Assembly (NCBI RefSeq): GCF_025024155.1
Contig: NW_026251803.1
Span: 1-64,000 of the forward strand
DNA from: Gamsiella multidivaricata
Lineage: Eukaryota; Mortierellomycota; Mortierellomycetes; Mortierellales; Mortierellaceae
DNA length: 64,000 nucleotides
Reading direction: 5' to 3'
In this document: piece after piece, positions 48,601-60,400 of the stretch
How the letters are laid out: each line of letters starts with the position of its first letter
Position numbering within the stretch: the first letter of the stretch is position 1
Position numbers and translations under genes: made by a program
Notes under the pieces: model-generated
Told to the model about the DNA's origin: nothing
Database searches by the model: none
Seen by the model: only the letters and a program-made list of their open reading frames with translations

Positions 48601-49018
48601 TGTTCCTCTCGTGTCACCATTAGACGATCACATATATTTTTTTTTCTCGAAGACGGACATCTAAACAGTTTGAAGAGTATCCGAGTCTGTACCGACATCG
48701 TTCCACACTCCTGCTTTAGCCTGATAGAACGCAATTCCGTATCTCGAGATGCTTGTTTATTACTCACTTCCTTCAGAGGAAAAATTATATAAAATTACAG
48801 GTGGCGGTGATAGTGGTAACGGTGGTAATAGTAATGATGATAGCGATGTGGGGTAAGCAAACGATAAAACCACAAATTCAAAAAAAAAAAAAAAAAGAAA
48901 AGAAAAGCACGATCCGAGGCTCTTGCACTATACAATTAGAAAGTTGGAGAGGAGAATATGAAAGAATAAAGTCTCTACAGGAAGGATACACAAAAGTGAC
49001 GGCACCGATCCCTCTTTT
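45700..49018. repeat. 3.3-kb gene-free, repeat-rich region
   Basis: Contents in order: GC-rich, G-run-rich DNA upstream of the RhoGEF start (45900-46300); (GGGA/GAGA) tracts near 46430-46465; an imperfect (GAATGA)n tract (46598-46650); GAGAGA runs (46690-46770); and an imperfect (CAA)n tract (about 46968-47045). AT-rich DNA with many A/T runs of 10-19 follows (47680-48900). Long open frames on both strands simply translate these repeats. I see no supported gene. Confidence 0.7.
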
Positions 49019-50707
49019 TTAAATGATGTTGTCCAGGTGGGCAAACTTCCAAGCAAACAGTCCAGTCATGACGAACATGGCCGCGGCCTGAGCAGCATAA
49101 ACGTAGACAAAGTTGGGGTCGTTCGACCAGATAGCAAGGATCATTCCGATCAACGATCCAAAGGCGTTCGTGGCCAGGAATAGTGACATGACCACAGACT
49201 TGAGCTCGGGCGCAGCGGAGCGGAACGCGAACTCGAGGCCCGTGGCGGATGCAAAGATCTCAGAGATACCGATCAAAATGTAGGCAGGCAATTGAGTCCA
49301 GATCGTGATGTCATTGATAACAAGGCTGATGTCCGAAGGGATGTCGATGACGACACCGGGGTTATGGGGGTCCTTGCCAGTAAAGTCGTAGTAGGGTCCT
49401 GCCTTGTACAGAAAGTGCTGGAGAACTGTAACGTAGATGAAGCAGAAGGTGACGATAGAGAAACCAATGATGATGCGGTTGATGGGTCCAAGTTTGAAAC
49501 CAGCCTTGCGGAGAAAAGGGAAGATAACGATGTCGAGAATGGGAATGAAGATGACAATGACGGCCGAATTGACAAAGGACAGCTGCTCGGGCTTGAGCCA
49601 GCTTGGGCGCTGCATGTTGATGGCCATGTTGACAAAGTTGTCGTTCATGTTGTTGTAGAGAGCCCAGTAAACGGGGTAAACCAAGAAAACCTTGCAAGCG
49701 TGGTAGGTGCGCTCAAGATCGTCCACAAACTTGGTGTTCCATTCGAGCGAGTCATCCGTCTTCGGGGCTGCACCCTGGATCCAGTGAGTGCCAGGAACAC
49801 GTTCCTTGCGGTGCTTGAACGCATAGATGAGACAGCGGGAGGTCTCGCCGAGAACGTTACCCTTGGGAGGTCGATCATAATACTTGGACCTGCCGAGCGC
49901 AAAGATGATGATGCCGATAACAAAGACGATGGCAGGGATCATGAAAGCGAGGTCCCAACCCTTCTCGGAGACAGCGGGGGTGATGGCCTGACCGAGCATA
50001 CCGCCGATGTTGATGGCCATGTAGAAGTAACGGAAGACGCGCTCGACGGTGATGGCATGGTTGATGGTGACACCGGTCTTAGTGGGATGGGGGTAATCCT
50101 CAGCAGGGATCTGCTCGGCAGCAAAAGTCGAGACATTGGATTTGATACCGCCGGTTCCCCAGGAGATGGCGCAGTAAAGGGCAACAACGAACCCGGGCAA
50201 GCCCACGGTGTCCTTGAGCGAGTCGATGGAGGAAACGGTTAAGAGGACGAGACCGAGGGTGTAGAGGATGGCGAAGATCAAGATGGTCTTGTACTTTCCG
50301 AGCCACTTATCGGCGACGATCGCGCCAAAGATGGTGGTGATATAGGAAAAGAAGGAGAATCCGCGCGAGATGGCGGTGGCACTGCCCTTGGTGAGGTCAA
50401 GGTGCGTCAGCATATAGCGCTGGAACAGCATGGAGGCGCCATAGAAGGAAAAGCGCTCACACAGTTCAGCTAGGTAGAACAAGGACATAGAAATTTATTG
50501 TGTCAGAGCTGATTCATGTCACACATGAGCCAACGGATACCAGACGGCTGACTTACTGACGATGATGAGCCAGGCGGCAAAGGGGATGGGGCCGGGGACC
50601 TGGAGGTTGTCGGGGACAAGGTCCTCGCTGACTTCCTTCATGGGGTAGGCATCTTGGATCTCCTTGGTGCCGAGGACTTCGTTGCGTCCTTTCTCGTGGT
50701 CATCCAT
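49019..50707 (-). CDS. Proton-coupled oligopeptide transporter (POT/PTR2 family)
   Basis: Two exons: 50707-50557 and 50469-49019 (intron 87 nt, phase 1), 533 aa. POT proteins import di- and tripeptides with protons across the plasma membrane. The splice join creates the family signature TELCERFSFYG on helix 1, including the ExxER motif (Glu52, Glu55, Arg56) used in proton coupling. The PTR2 signature on helices 2-3 (GAIVADKWLGKYKTI) and GTGGIKSNVSTFAAEQ on helix 5 are present. The mid-protein FYMAINIGGMLG and late SEIFASATGLEFAFRSAAPELKS segments complete a 12-helix layout. The acidic cytoplasmic N-terminus is about 35 residues. Length is slightly short of yeast Ptr2 because the loop between helices 6 and 7 is compact. 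Confidence 0.92.
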
Positions 50708-53700
50708 GGCTGGGGGGAGAGGAATGTGGGGAGCGAGGGATCTGGGGGCGGAGGGGGCAGAGGCGCGATGAGCAGAGAGACAAACAAAGAAATGAAAAAA
50801 TGAAAAAAATCCGAGAGAGAGGGAGCAGCGGAGAGAGGGACGGCCCCCTCTTATAGTTGTACGCGCCTGGGGCTGCGCCAATCACAGGGAGGGCGGGCAC
50901 GGCTAGGCTGCCGATTGACAGGAGGACCAAGAGTCTAACGGACACGGCTCGATTGGTGACGACACCCTCGCCCCTTCCAGCGCTTCTAGACGTTCCCCAG
51001 CGGTGTCTGACTCAGGCCTCCATTCTGGCCCAGTCCAAACAAGGGCACGAGCAAGCTCGATCGCCCAATTTAGCTCGTCCTTGTAAACAGTTCAAGACAA
51101 CGGTGTGATCATACTGCTCATTCCTCGGTACTAGCCCGCTGCGACAACAATGACTCTCTCTCGTCTGCATGCTCTCCCGGGATCTAGCAGCCCAACCCCT
51201 TCAACCTTCGCGGTTATTGCACCGTCATAGACTTCCCATAAGGAGCAACTAAAGAGCTTGCTGCAAATCGATTTGCTACACTAGCCATAGGATGATTGAC
51301 AAAAGGGCGAAAGGAAAAAAGGCAGAGAATCCTGTGGGTGCGCCTCTCGGAGCCACATCCGTCGTTTTCTGAATCCCGCTTGCAATTTGCTGAAAGACCT
51401 TCCTTCGATTAGACAGAAAACCTTGAACAGCTAAATCCTATCCAAGCCCCGACTCCTCCATGTGGAGGTGTGTCCGTTATCACTGATTGGATACTGGCAT
51501 TCAGACGGAGAATGGAGGCTGCATCCAAAGGAACAGTGTCGCGTGTTCTAGAATTTCATCTCATTTGGAGAGACGCTTAGCGTTGAAACCGGATATGAAT
51601 GGATAGTCTATGGCATCTCCTGCACCGGCTACAGGCGTTGGCAATTGAGGATGTTACACAGATATGGTTGTTGGTGTTTGACGTTCATGTCCGGTGGTAC
51701 ATACATGATTCCGTATAGGCACAATAAGCAATTAGCAACTAGGGCAGTGGTATTTGCCCCACTCTTGTTTTACTCGCTTCGTAGCTGTAATTTGCCAGGA
51801 GAATCTTATTGGGATAGTCCAACGGGTACCGGGCATTAACTTCCTCGTTACAGGCCGCAAATGGACACCATTTACCGTGGGTAAATCGATCTAGTCTTTT
51901 TGTGCGACAAACATGAGCGATGGCCTTCATTGGCGCTGCCCAAGTACCCTCCACGATAAAAATTCATATCAATTTTTAGCAGAATTGAGTTATGCCGTTT
52001 ACGGTTGATTTGATCGCCCATCGTGGGACAAAACTACATTACTACATTCGAACAGTTTTACAGTATCGTACTCTACCAAACATGCGGCTGGCTCCAGGTT
52101 GATGTCCTGCACATCAGTCCCTATGTCTATGCCACACTTTTAACTGTCTCTGAATATTTTTGGGAAGAGCCTCTTGCCTCTCACTGCAGTGCTACTCTGA
52201 TGAACCCCTCCTGCCAGAGTCCAGCCGCAAGCATGGCATGGTTTGTTTCTACTTCGAGATCCACTTTTCAACCGTATTTTTAATAGCCGCCGACGATGCA
52301 TTTGATCCTCATTTTTGGTTTATATCAAATCTCCGCAGACGCCTCATTGGACCAGTTCAGGTACCAGGATCCGTTTCTTGTCAGCGTGCAACAGGTAATT
52401 TCCTCGATCAGCCCTGACCCAAGGCTCTCCCATCCGGATGCCTGAGACCACTACTGACTCTGTAACCAATCGCTTTGCGGGTGTCAGATTAAGAACAGAT
52501 ATGCACAACGAATATTTCGGAATATTGACGAGGGACTGAGCATGCCATACTATGGGTTCTTTTCACTTTTTTTTTTTTTTTTGAAAAATATGTCTGGTGG
52601 CTCCATAAAATGCTTGCGCACACATCTACAACCTCATTTCCCTGATCAACGCCTTCCTAAATTACCACGTGAACTTCTAGAATTGATTGGGCTGGGGTTC
52701 GAAACATCTGCGACGACAAAGGATATGCAATTATACCAGTTATACCTCACTGTTTGCCAAGTATAGTCGAAAATGGGTTTTACGCATTTTTCGAATGTAA
52801 ATCGGTCCTCTCTGAACGGGCTATTCTTAAGGTGAAAAATACAGTCAGATATTTAGTCACATGTTCCTTTGCCTAGTCCAATACCGAAAGCTCTGCTGTC
52901 GCCTTGTACCATTCGTTCAACCCATCCATCTCAGCATGTTAGGCGGACAATGGCGCTCTGGCACCAACATAAGTACTCGATACATCTCTTTTGGTTGTTC
53001 AGCACTTTATTTCTAGGGCAGACGGGCACCTTATAAAGCGGTTCCCGTCTACACCACATTAAGGGTACTCTTCTCTGCTCGTACGTACTACATAGGTTAA
53101 TATAGTGCAGTTATCTCTTCAATGGCGGTAGGATTGTTTAGAGTTGGTAGACCAGGACGTTAGGGAAGCAACGTGAGACAACGAAGAGGAGGAGTACCAT
53201 CATGTCATGAAGATGATAAGGGAGTTGAAGCATATCTGTGAGGATATTCCTACAATATGGACGCCGACCAGGAAGAGATCGCTGTAGCAACGCGAAGCCT
53301 TGAGGTATTAGCTCGGAACTGATTTGTTTTATGCGCTTCTAGCTACAGGACCTTATAAGATGTGCACATAGCGGCTATGCACGCTCACAGTATGTTAAAT
53401 CTAATACTCTACAGTGCTGGGTATCTAGTCGCGGCATAAGACTTTTGATTAGAAACGCCTATTCACTTTCAAATACAACCGCTGAATCGAAGTTTGGGTC
53501 ATTAAAGTGCGCATTACCCTTCCCTCTACAAACCAACGTTCGCCGTTTGTCAATATGACCTCTAGTTCAAAGGCTTTTGAGCTTCAACGTTTTCTGTGTA
53601 CAGTCGCGACTAGATGTCCTGCACTATATCTAATAAATATACTCTCCGGGAGGCATGTAGCCTAGGTTGTTATGGATTTGATACTAATAGAACACTGACT

Positions 53701-54514
53701 CTGGCGATGACAGTCAGCATTGGAGGATTCGCTAGGGCTTTCTGTGACGAGCTCGATCACTAAAAACGATGCTTTGATCAGAGCGCTTTGGTTCTGTGGA
53801 TGTTACCAAGTAGTCTGCGCCCCAGAGCTGGACCACTATACCCATCACTTGTGCTATTTGTCGCATTTTATAAACTACTACATCGCTCTTCTCATTATTT
53901 CAACACTCGTTACTAAATGATATTTTTAACGGACCCACGCGAACAATTCTTTTAGCCTTGGTGTTGTGGTCCCTCTTCTCTGTGCTCGTTTGAAAGCAAC
54001 ATGCCCAAATGTGATTTGCACCGTGCTCAGTCCGCTAGCAGTTCGTTATGAGAGAGATCACGAACTTGGGAACAGCTGCAGGAGCGCCCTCAATAGGGCA
54101 CTCGTGAAAGCAGTCAGCGGGACCCCAAAAAGAGAGCATTTAGGCAATTGGTGACTCGCTCGACGATAGGCCCCCACAAGTCTAGGCACACATGGCGGCG
54201 GAATTTGGACTGCCTTGTGGCTCCTATAAATTGCTGCCTCAAGCGGGGCAAAGCAGTTCTTCTTTGAACAATAATCTCCCGTCACACACGGGAGACCTAG
54301 GGAGATAAAAGTTGTCGCTCGGTCTTTCATTGGCCTTGCGGCCGTTCCCCTCTTTTATAGCAAGCCCACTCCCTCGAAAGGGGAGAGCCTCCTTCTGCGG
54401 AACGCCCCGAGATCAGCCAGGGTTTTCCTTCCTGAAGAGGCTGAAATTGTCTCGTTATTTTCTTATCTTTTTATTTACATACCACTGTCTTTCTCATCCA
54501 ATTCATACAGCTGC
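50708..54514. other. 3.8-kb gene-poor region
   Basis: Promoter of the POT gene at the left end. The rest has only short open frames with frequent stops on both strands. A minus-strand frame (51739-51954) has protein-like text (HGKWCPFAACNEEV) but no family I recognise. T-runs occur at 52569-52582. A small perfect hairpin (TCTCCCGT / ACGGGAGA) lies at about 54277-54296 next to GC-richer DNA (54150-54420). It could be eroded repeat sequence, but I see no terminal repeats. Confidence 0.55.
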
Positions 54515-56173
54515 TTATCGTCGTTGGCACCAGGCTTTGACGAGTCCGCGGTCTTCGATTATGGGGAGGAAAGAGAGTTGCGGCCGATCACGCATCACCC
54601 AATCAGTCACGGTCCTGGTCAGCCAGTGCGGCATCAGATTCAGTGCGATCTTGCGGGCCCATTTAGCCAGATATCCCTTTGACACCACAAATTGACCAAA
54701 GAGGCGAGATCCAATAACGGCCTTGCGCGCAGATCTTGACCTCTGCTGGTGGTAAGATTGGAAGGCCTGTTCAAAATCAGCAGTGGTATTGCCTTTCAGG
54801 TCGTGGAGTAGGTTCGCGAGGCAGAGGCTATCCAACATAGCCTGCACTGCGCCTTGACCAGCAAACGGAAGGACCTACCATTAACCAAAAAAAAAAAGAG
54901 GAAGCAAAGAATTAGAGTGCCAATTCAATTCCGTTTTGCTGTTGATAGTCCTTGCGAAGAGTGCGCCTTACCTTGTGGCATGCTGATTGATTGTATCAAG
55001 TCGAATTCGAAAGTGAGAAAAAAAAAAGAAATGAGATCAACTGCCTTCCAATAAAGAATGCATTTGCCTCCATCTCTATCATTCTAGCTGTAATAAGCAT
55101 TACCATCGCCCAAAAGCACAACACGCTTAGTGTGCCATGTCTCAAAGTACTTCTCCTCTAAGGCCACAGAGGAGACGCGATCCTTTGGCGTAGTGTTGAT
55201 GATGTCGCCAACCTTGCAGCCATAGGCTGTTGGCAGCTCGGAGATATCTTCGAGCAACCACCGAGTTTTTGCTGGAACTTTGCCCCAGCGCCGATTCACG
55301 CCTTTGTTACGAGGACTCTCCGGACTCTGGTCGACTTCACCTCCGTAACACCACGAGATCTTGTTGCCTTGGACGGGGCTCAACCAAATCTTTATGACAA
55401 GGAAGTAAGGTCGAATAAACTTAATGCTCGACTTCTTCGCCTTGAGGGCAGACGCTTTTAGACTTTCATAAGGTGAACAGGCAACTTACCGAACAGCGAC
55501 GCTCTCGAAATAGCATGAGTTCGAACTTCGAGAACTTGTCCATTACTGCAGGGAAGACCTTTGGATCCAGTGCGCTGGACACTCCGAGGACGCACAGGTG
55601 CGTGAGTTTTAAGGGTTGGTCATCCTCGGAGGGCAGCCGGTTCTGGAGCCTCAGGTGATGGTACATTCTCTCTCGCACCTTACTGTAAGCGCCATCGGCA
55701 CCAACTAGGATATCACTCCGATATTCCGTCCCATCCGCACATCTGCAGGTCACTCCGCAGTCATTCTCAATGACATCGACTACGGCTTTGTGCAGCAACA
55801 CCTTCTTAGTTGGGATGCGTGACTTGAGGAGCTCGAAGAGATCGGGACGGGCCATGACGTATCCATAATAACCGTAATGCTTCTCGCCAAAAGTAAAGTC
55901 GATGGAGCCGATGTGGGATAGATCGTCATGCTGGAGGTGGAAGGCACCGATAGGTTTGGCGATCTTTTGGATCTCTGGCCAGAGACCGAGTTGTTCGAGG
56001 AGGCGGAGCGAACATGCATTGAGGGCGATGGTGCTACCTATGGTGCGCAGACTGGCAGACCGCTCTAAGACGATGTAGTTGATCCGGGCAGCCTCGAGCA
56101 TGATGGCTAAGATGAGTCCGCCTATGCCTCCGCCAACGATTGTCACCTTGATGCTTTGTGTCGTTTTTGACAT
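54515..56173 (-). CDS. FAD-dependent monooxygenase (PHBH/UbiH-like)
   Basis: Four exons: 56173-55490, 55389-55104, 54982-54972 (an 11-nt micro-exon) and 54874-54515, in phase, 446 aa. Seen: the N-terminal FAD-binding dinucleotide fold VTIVGGGIGGL (about residues 10-20), the acidic end of strand 2 (VLERS), YVMARPDLFELL, and DILVGADGAYSKVRE, which is the DG motif binding FAD and NAD(P)H. The second GD motif LLGDACHKVLPFAGQGA is assembled across exons 2-4. The enzyme would hydroxylate or epoxidise an aromatic or isoprenoid substrate; none can be deduced. The frame is open upstream of 56173 with a hydrophobic stretch, but the family starts close to the FAD motif, so the ATG at 56173 is preferred. 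Confidence 0.88.
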
Positions 56174-57466
56174 ACGAGCGTTTTGTGCGAGTATGTGTGT
56201 ATTGGGCTTTGAAGTCAAAGGTGCGAACCGAAAGGGAGAGAGTGTAGGCTGAACAGGGCTGAGGAACGGGACGCGAGAAAATGAAAGCAGAGAACAGAGG
56301 ATGAGGAGAGGAAAAGTACAGATCATGAAGGTTGCATGGCGGGAAGTACCAGGTCTGGAGTGCTTATATATGGATAGCACTGCAGACAGGGGAAGAGACC
56401 TTCATCTAGAACGATATTGACAGCACAAGTCCCTTTAGTTTCTATACTAAGAAGGCCTATCGACTCTGTGCCTATCATCTCCTCAAGACACGCGCATCTT
56501 TCTTTCCAAAGATGGCAGGTCTTTCTATGGCGCGCGCGTTCATCCGCAGCCAAATCGTCACAAACATAGCCCACCTTTATTCGCCACCAAACGGTTGTGC
56601 GCACAATCAACCAGCCTCAATGAGACAATCGGCGGTGGCCAGAGCGAACCTGCGCCTTCAATTATTGCTTATAATACCATCATCATTATTGCCACTATAT
56701 TCGCTTCAGAGGGCTGAGTCCTCCGGTGGTAGGAGAAGGATAGGTGGATCGGATCATTTGTATATGTAGATCGTCCATGTCCTTAGGTGTTCCCTCATGC
56801 TTCATACATGTAACTGTTGCCGATTCTCTCCCCTAAGAGCTGGAGGTGAGTTACATTGATTATGTCTTGAGGGCCAAGGCTCCTCAGACAGCCATCAATA
56901 TTGGTAAACAATAGATGCCTGACTTTGCGGCAGCCTTGGGACCGCTGCCTTAAATGAGCAGGCGATATGGATGCGGACACGGAAATAGATCCCTAGGCTG
57001 CTGGTATCCCCTCGTGCAAGGTCGTCCCTCGATACGCGCTTTTCTTGGTATGTGCAGTATATTGGTCATGTTCTTGAGGGCCTTCGAGGAGCAGGTCCCC
57101 TCTTGCCTATCATTGGCGCAGAGGCATCCTGTGTGTCTGCTGAGAGCTGTGTTCTGCGGAGGAGGTCCAAATGGACTGACCCCGCAATTTTACGGCCGTG
57201 CCTGAACTGGAGTACAAGTACTCTGAAACGTCATTCGTTTTCACAAAACACGCTTTCCAACGCTCCATCTTCCCCCAACTCTGCTCATCCTTCCATCCTT
57301 CTCATCTCTCTCCATTCTACCAGACCTTCTCCAGCCCCCCTCCTCCTCCCCCTCCCCCTCCCTCTCTCCCACCACCCGCTCCTCCTTCTCAAACCTCCTT
57401 CCTGAACCAACCCCGTCCCTACTTATCTTTCCTGCACCCGTCAGGTCTATCGTATAAACAGTCATT
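56174..57466. promoter_or_regulatory. Divergent promoter region, monooxygenase and myosin I
   Basis: This 1.3-kb region lies between two divergent start codons. A strong C/T-rich tract (57330-57420) precedes the myosin start, as is common in fungal promoters of highly expressed genes. No gene recognised. Confidence 0.5.
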
Positions 57467-60400
57467 ATGGTAATGAACGTCGTCTCTCACAAGTGCGCAC
57501 TGCTGCACACCGCTCCCGGGAAGACTTCTCCAAAGAGGGGCCCGCCCACGTCTAAGCAAAGGCCCCTGTCACCACTTGTCGCTGATAATACTGCTTGCCT
57601 CTCTGCTGCATGTAGGCGCCAAAGTCGAAAAAATCCAGCGCGCCACAAAAGGCCAACTTTTTCCAGGAAAGCGTTAAGAAAAAGTCGGCCGGAGTGAGCG
57701 ATATGACCTTGCTGACCAAGATTCAAAATGAAACCATCAATGAGAACCTGAAGAAGCGATTCGAGAACCAAGAGATCTACGTAGGAACCTGTCAATGATA
57801 TTTTCCAATGGCATGTTTGATCTGCTTCAGTGCTCTCCACGGTTCATGGTCTATTCATGGATTCGTAGAGCTATTGAATGGATTCCTCTCAATCATTGAT
57901 CCGTTCATACTTTCGGCTGCCTGCACGGCTCTACTGTTTTTTTTAGACATACATCGGACATGTGCTGATCAGTGTGAACCCTTTCCGCGATCTCGGGATC
58001 TACACGGACGAGGTCTTGAAGAGCTATCAGGGCAAGAATCGTCTCGAGGTATGATGATGACGCTTTTGTTTGTGCTCTGACTTGTGTTCTGTGGGAGAAT
58101 TGGCAGTGAGAACAATGTTGAGAAGCAGAAAGTATTTTGGCCTTGTGGAACCTAAATTATGGAGGAAAGTATGTTGACAGTCTGACGTCTTCTTCATATG
58201 AGTGAAGGTGCCGCCCCACGTCTTTGCCATCGCAGAAAGCGCCTACTACACAATGAACGCGTACAAGGAAAACCAGTGCATCATTATCAGTGGAGAATCT
58301 GGAGCTGGAAAGACTGGTAAGAGAGCAAGTTCTGTTGCCAGCGCATGCGGTCCAAACGCTCCGGATCACGAATATTAAACTAACCAGTGTCACTGAAATG
58401 TATTTTTGCCTATTCTACTTGCGATGTACACAGAGGCTGCCAAACGGGTAAGTTGCTGCTTCAGATCATCTCTCAAAGTAATCGAAATGTGTGAGGTTAA
58501 CCATTTACTGTGCTGGCCTATTGGATCACGTTCATGCTTGTAGATCATGCAATATATTGCCACAGTCTCTGGAGGAGAGTCTTCGCAAATCAAGGAGATC
58601 AAAGATATGGTTCTAGCAACCAATCCTCTATTGGAATCGTTTGGATGCGCTAAGACGCTGAGAAACAACAACTCGAGTCGCCATGTAGGAGCCGTTCGGT
58701 TTTCGTGTTGCGGATGAGCGTTGCAATGTACCGTTTTTTATGAGGCTAACAATGAACTCTCTCCTGCATGGATATGGCATACCATAGGGTAAATACTTGG
58801 AAATTCAGTTCAATTCTCAGGGCGAACCAGTTGGAGCCGTTATCACCAATTATCTTCTGGAGAAGGTTCGGTCATTGGCCTGCATAAATGCAAATATATG
58901 GTGCATGATGAACTCCAGAGGCAACTTTGAGCACAATTAGAATTGACGTTTTGGACTCTTTATTCTCTTCATCGCGCTAGAACCGTGTCGTTGGGCAGAT
59001 CGAGAACGAGAGAAATTTCCACATCTTTTACCAATACTGCAAAGCAGCACCCTCAAACTATCAAGGTATATTTCATCGGCATCCGTTGTTTTTGTAGTCG
59101 TTACCGTGTTCAAGCGCAGCAACTGATCTGTACTCTATCCAAATTCACAGAGCAATTTGGCATGACGGGACCTGAAAGTTTCCTGATCACCAATAGAAGC
59201 GGATGTTTGAGCGTGGACGGTATCGACGATGTTCAGGACTTTAACGAGACACTGGTACGCGAAGCTAGATGTAATCGATGCATGAATTGGCAACAAGCTG
59301 AGCATTGCTGACCAACGCTGCTTAACTGTTCGTCGCCTTATAGCAAGCCATGGGTGTCATTGGACTTTCACAGCAGGAGCAGGATGAGATTTTCCGCATG
59401 CTGGCTATTATTCTGTGGCTCGGAAATGTCCAGTTTGTCGAGAACGACGGAGGGTACGCCCAGATCGCCGATAATGAAGGTATGGGATCCAACTACGGAT
59501 TTACAATGTTGCGAAGGGTCATTGTCCATCAAAGACAGGCCGAGCATTAAGTATTTTTTTCTTTGTCTGCTACCTTTGCTTCCAGTGATTGCCTTTATTG
59601 CATACATCATGGAGGTGGATGCTGAGATGCTGATCAAGACCCTAACCATCCGTGTCGTGGAGACTCAGCGTGGTGGACGACGCGGGTCCATTTTTGAGTC
59701 TCCTCTCAATTGCGTTCAGGTACCATTACCTTCTCAGCATTCACACGATTGACACTCAACCTTCAGGATGGCAACAGCGGTACTAACGTGCAAAGGACTC
59801 GACCAATTCCCTGGAAATTATCAATTTAAATGCTAGGCTAGTGCAGTCCGAGATGCGCTTTGCAAGGCCATCTATAACAACTTGTTCGAGTGGATTGTCA
59901 GCCGTGTCAATGTGTCGCTGCGTCAACGTGGGGCCCATGCCTACACTATTGGGGTTTTAGATATCTACGGATTCGAGATTTTCGAGGAAAACTCGTTCGA
60001 GCAGCTCTGCATCAACTACGTCAACGAGAAGCTGCAGCAGATTTTCATCGAGTTGACCCTGAAGACGGAGCAGGAGGAGTACGTTAGGGAGCGTATCCAA
60101 TGGACTCCGATCGACTTCTTCAACAATAAGATTGTGTGCGACCTTATTGAGGAGAAGCGTCCTCCTGGAATCTTTGCTGCCATGAATGATGCCTGCGCGA
60201 CTGCACATGCGGATTCGAACGCTGCGGATAACTCTCTTGTTCAGAGACTGAATGGGCTCTCGTCCAACCCTCATTTTGAGTCGCGCGGCGCCTCGTTCTT
60301 GGTGAAGCACTATGCGGGTGATGTGATGTACCAGATATCAGGAATGACCGACAAAAACAAGGATCTGCTCTCGAAAGACATCTTGACTACGATTGCCTCG

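Noticed and set aside
49292..50242. 316-codon plus-strand frame in the POT gene
   Set aside because: Antisense shadow of the strongly supported transporter exon; Asp/Val/Gly bias comes from the reverse complement.
54277..54296. Perfect small hairpin, considered as an RNA gene or terminator
   Set aside because: Only about 8 bp of stem with no flanking conserved structure; such hairpins arise by chance.
50708..54514. tRNA, rRNA or intact transposon in the long gene-poor stretch
   Set aside because: I could not find a cloverleaf with A/B boxes, rRNA-like blocks, terminal repeats or transposase motifs by eye; a covariance-model search would be decisive.
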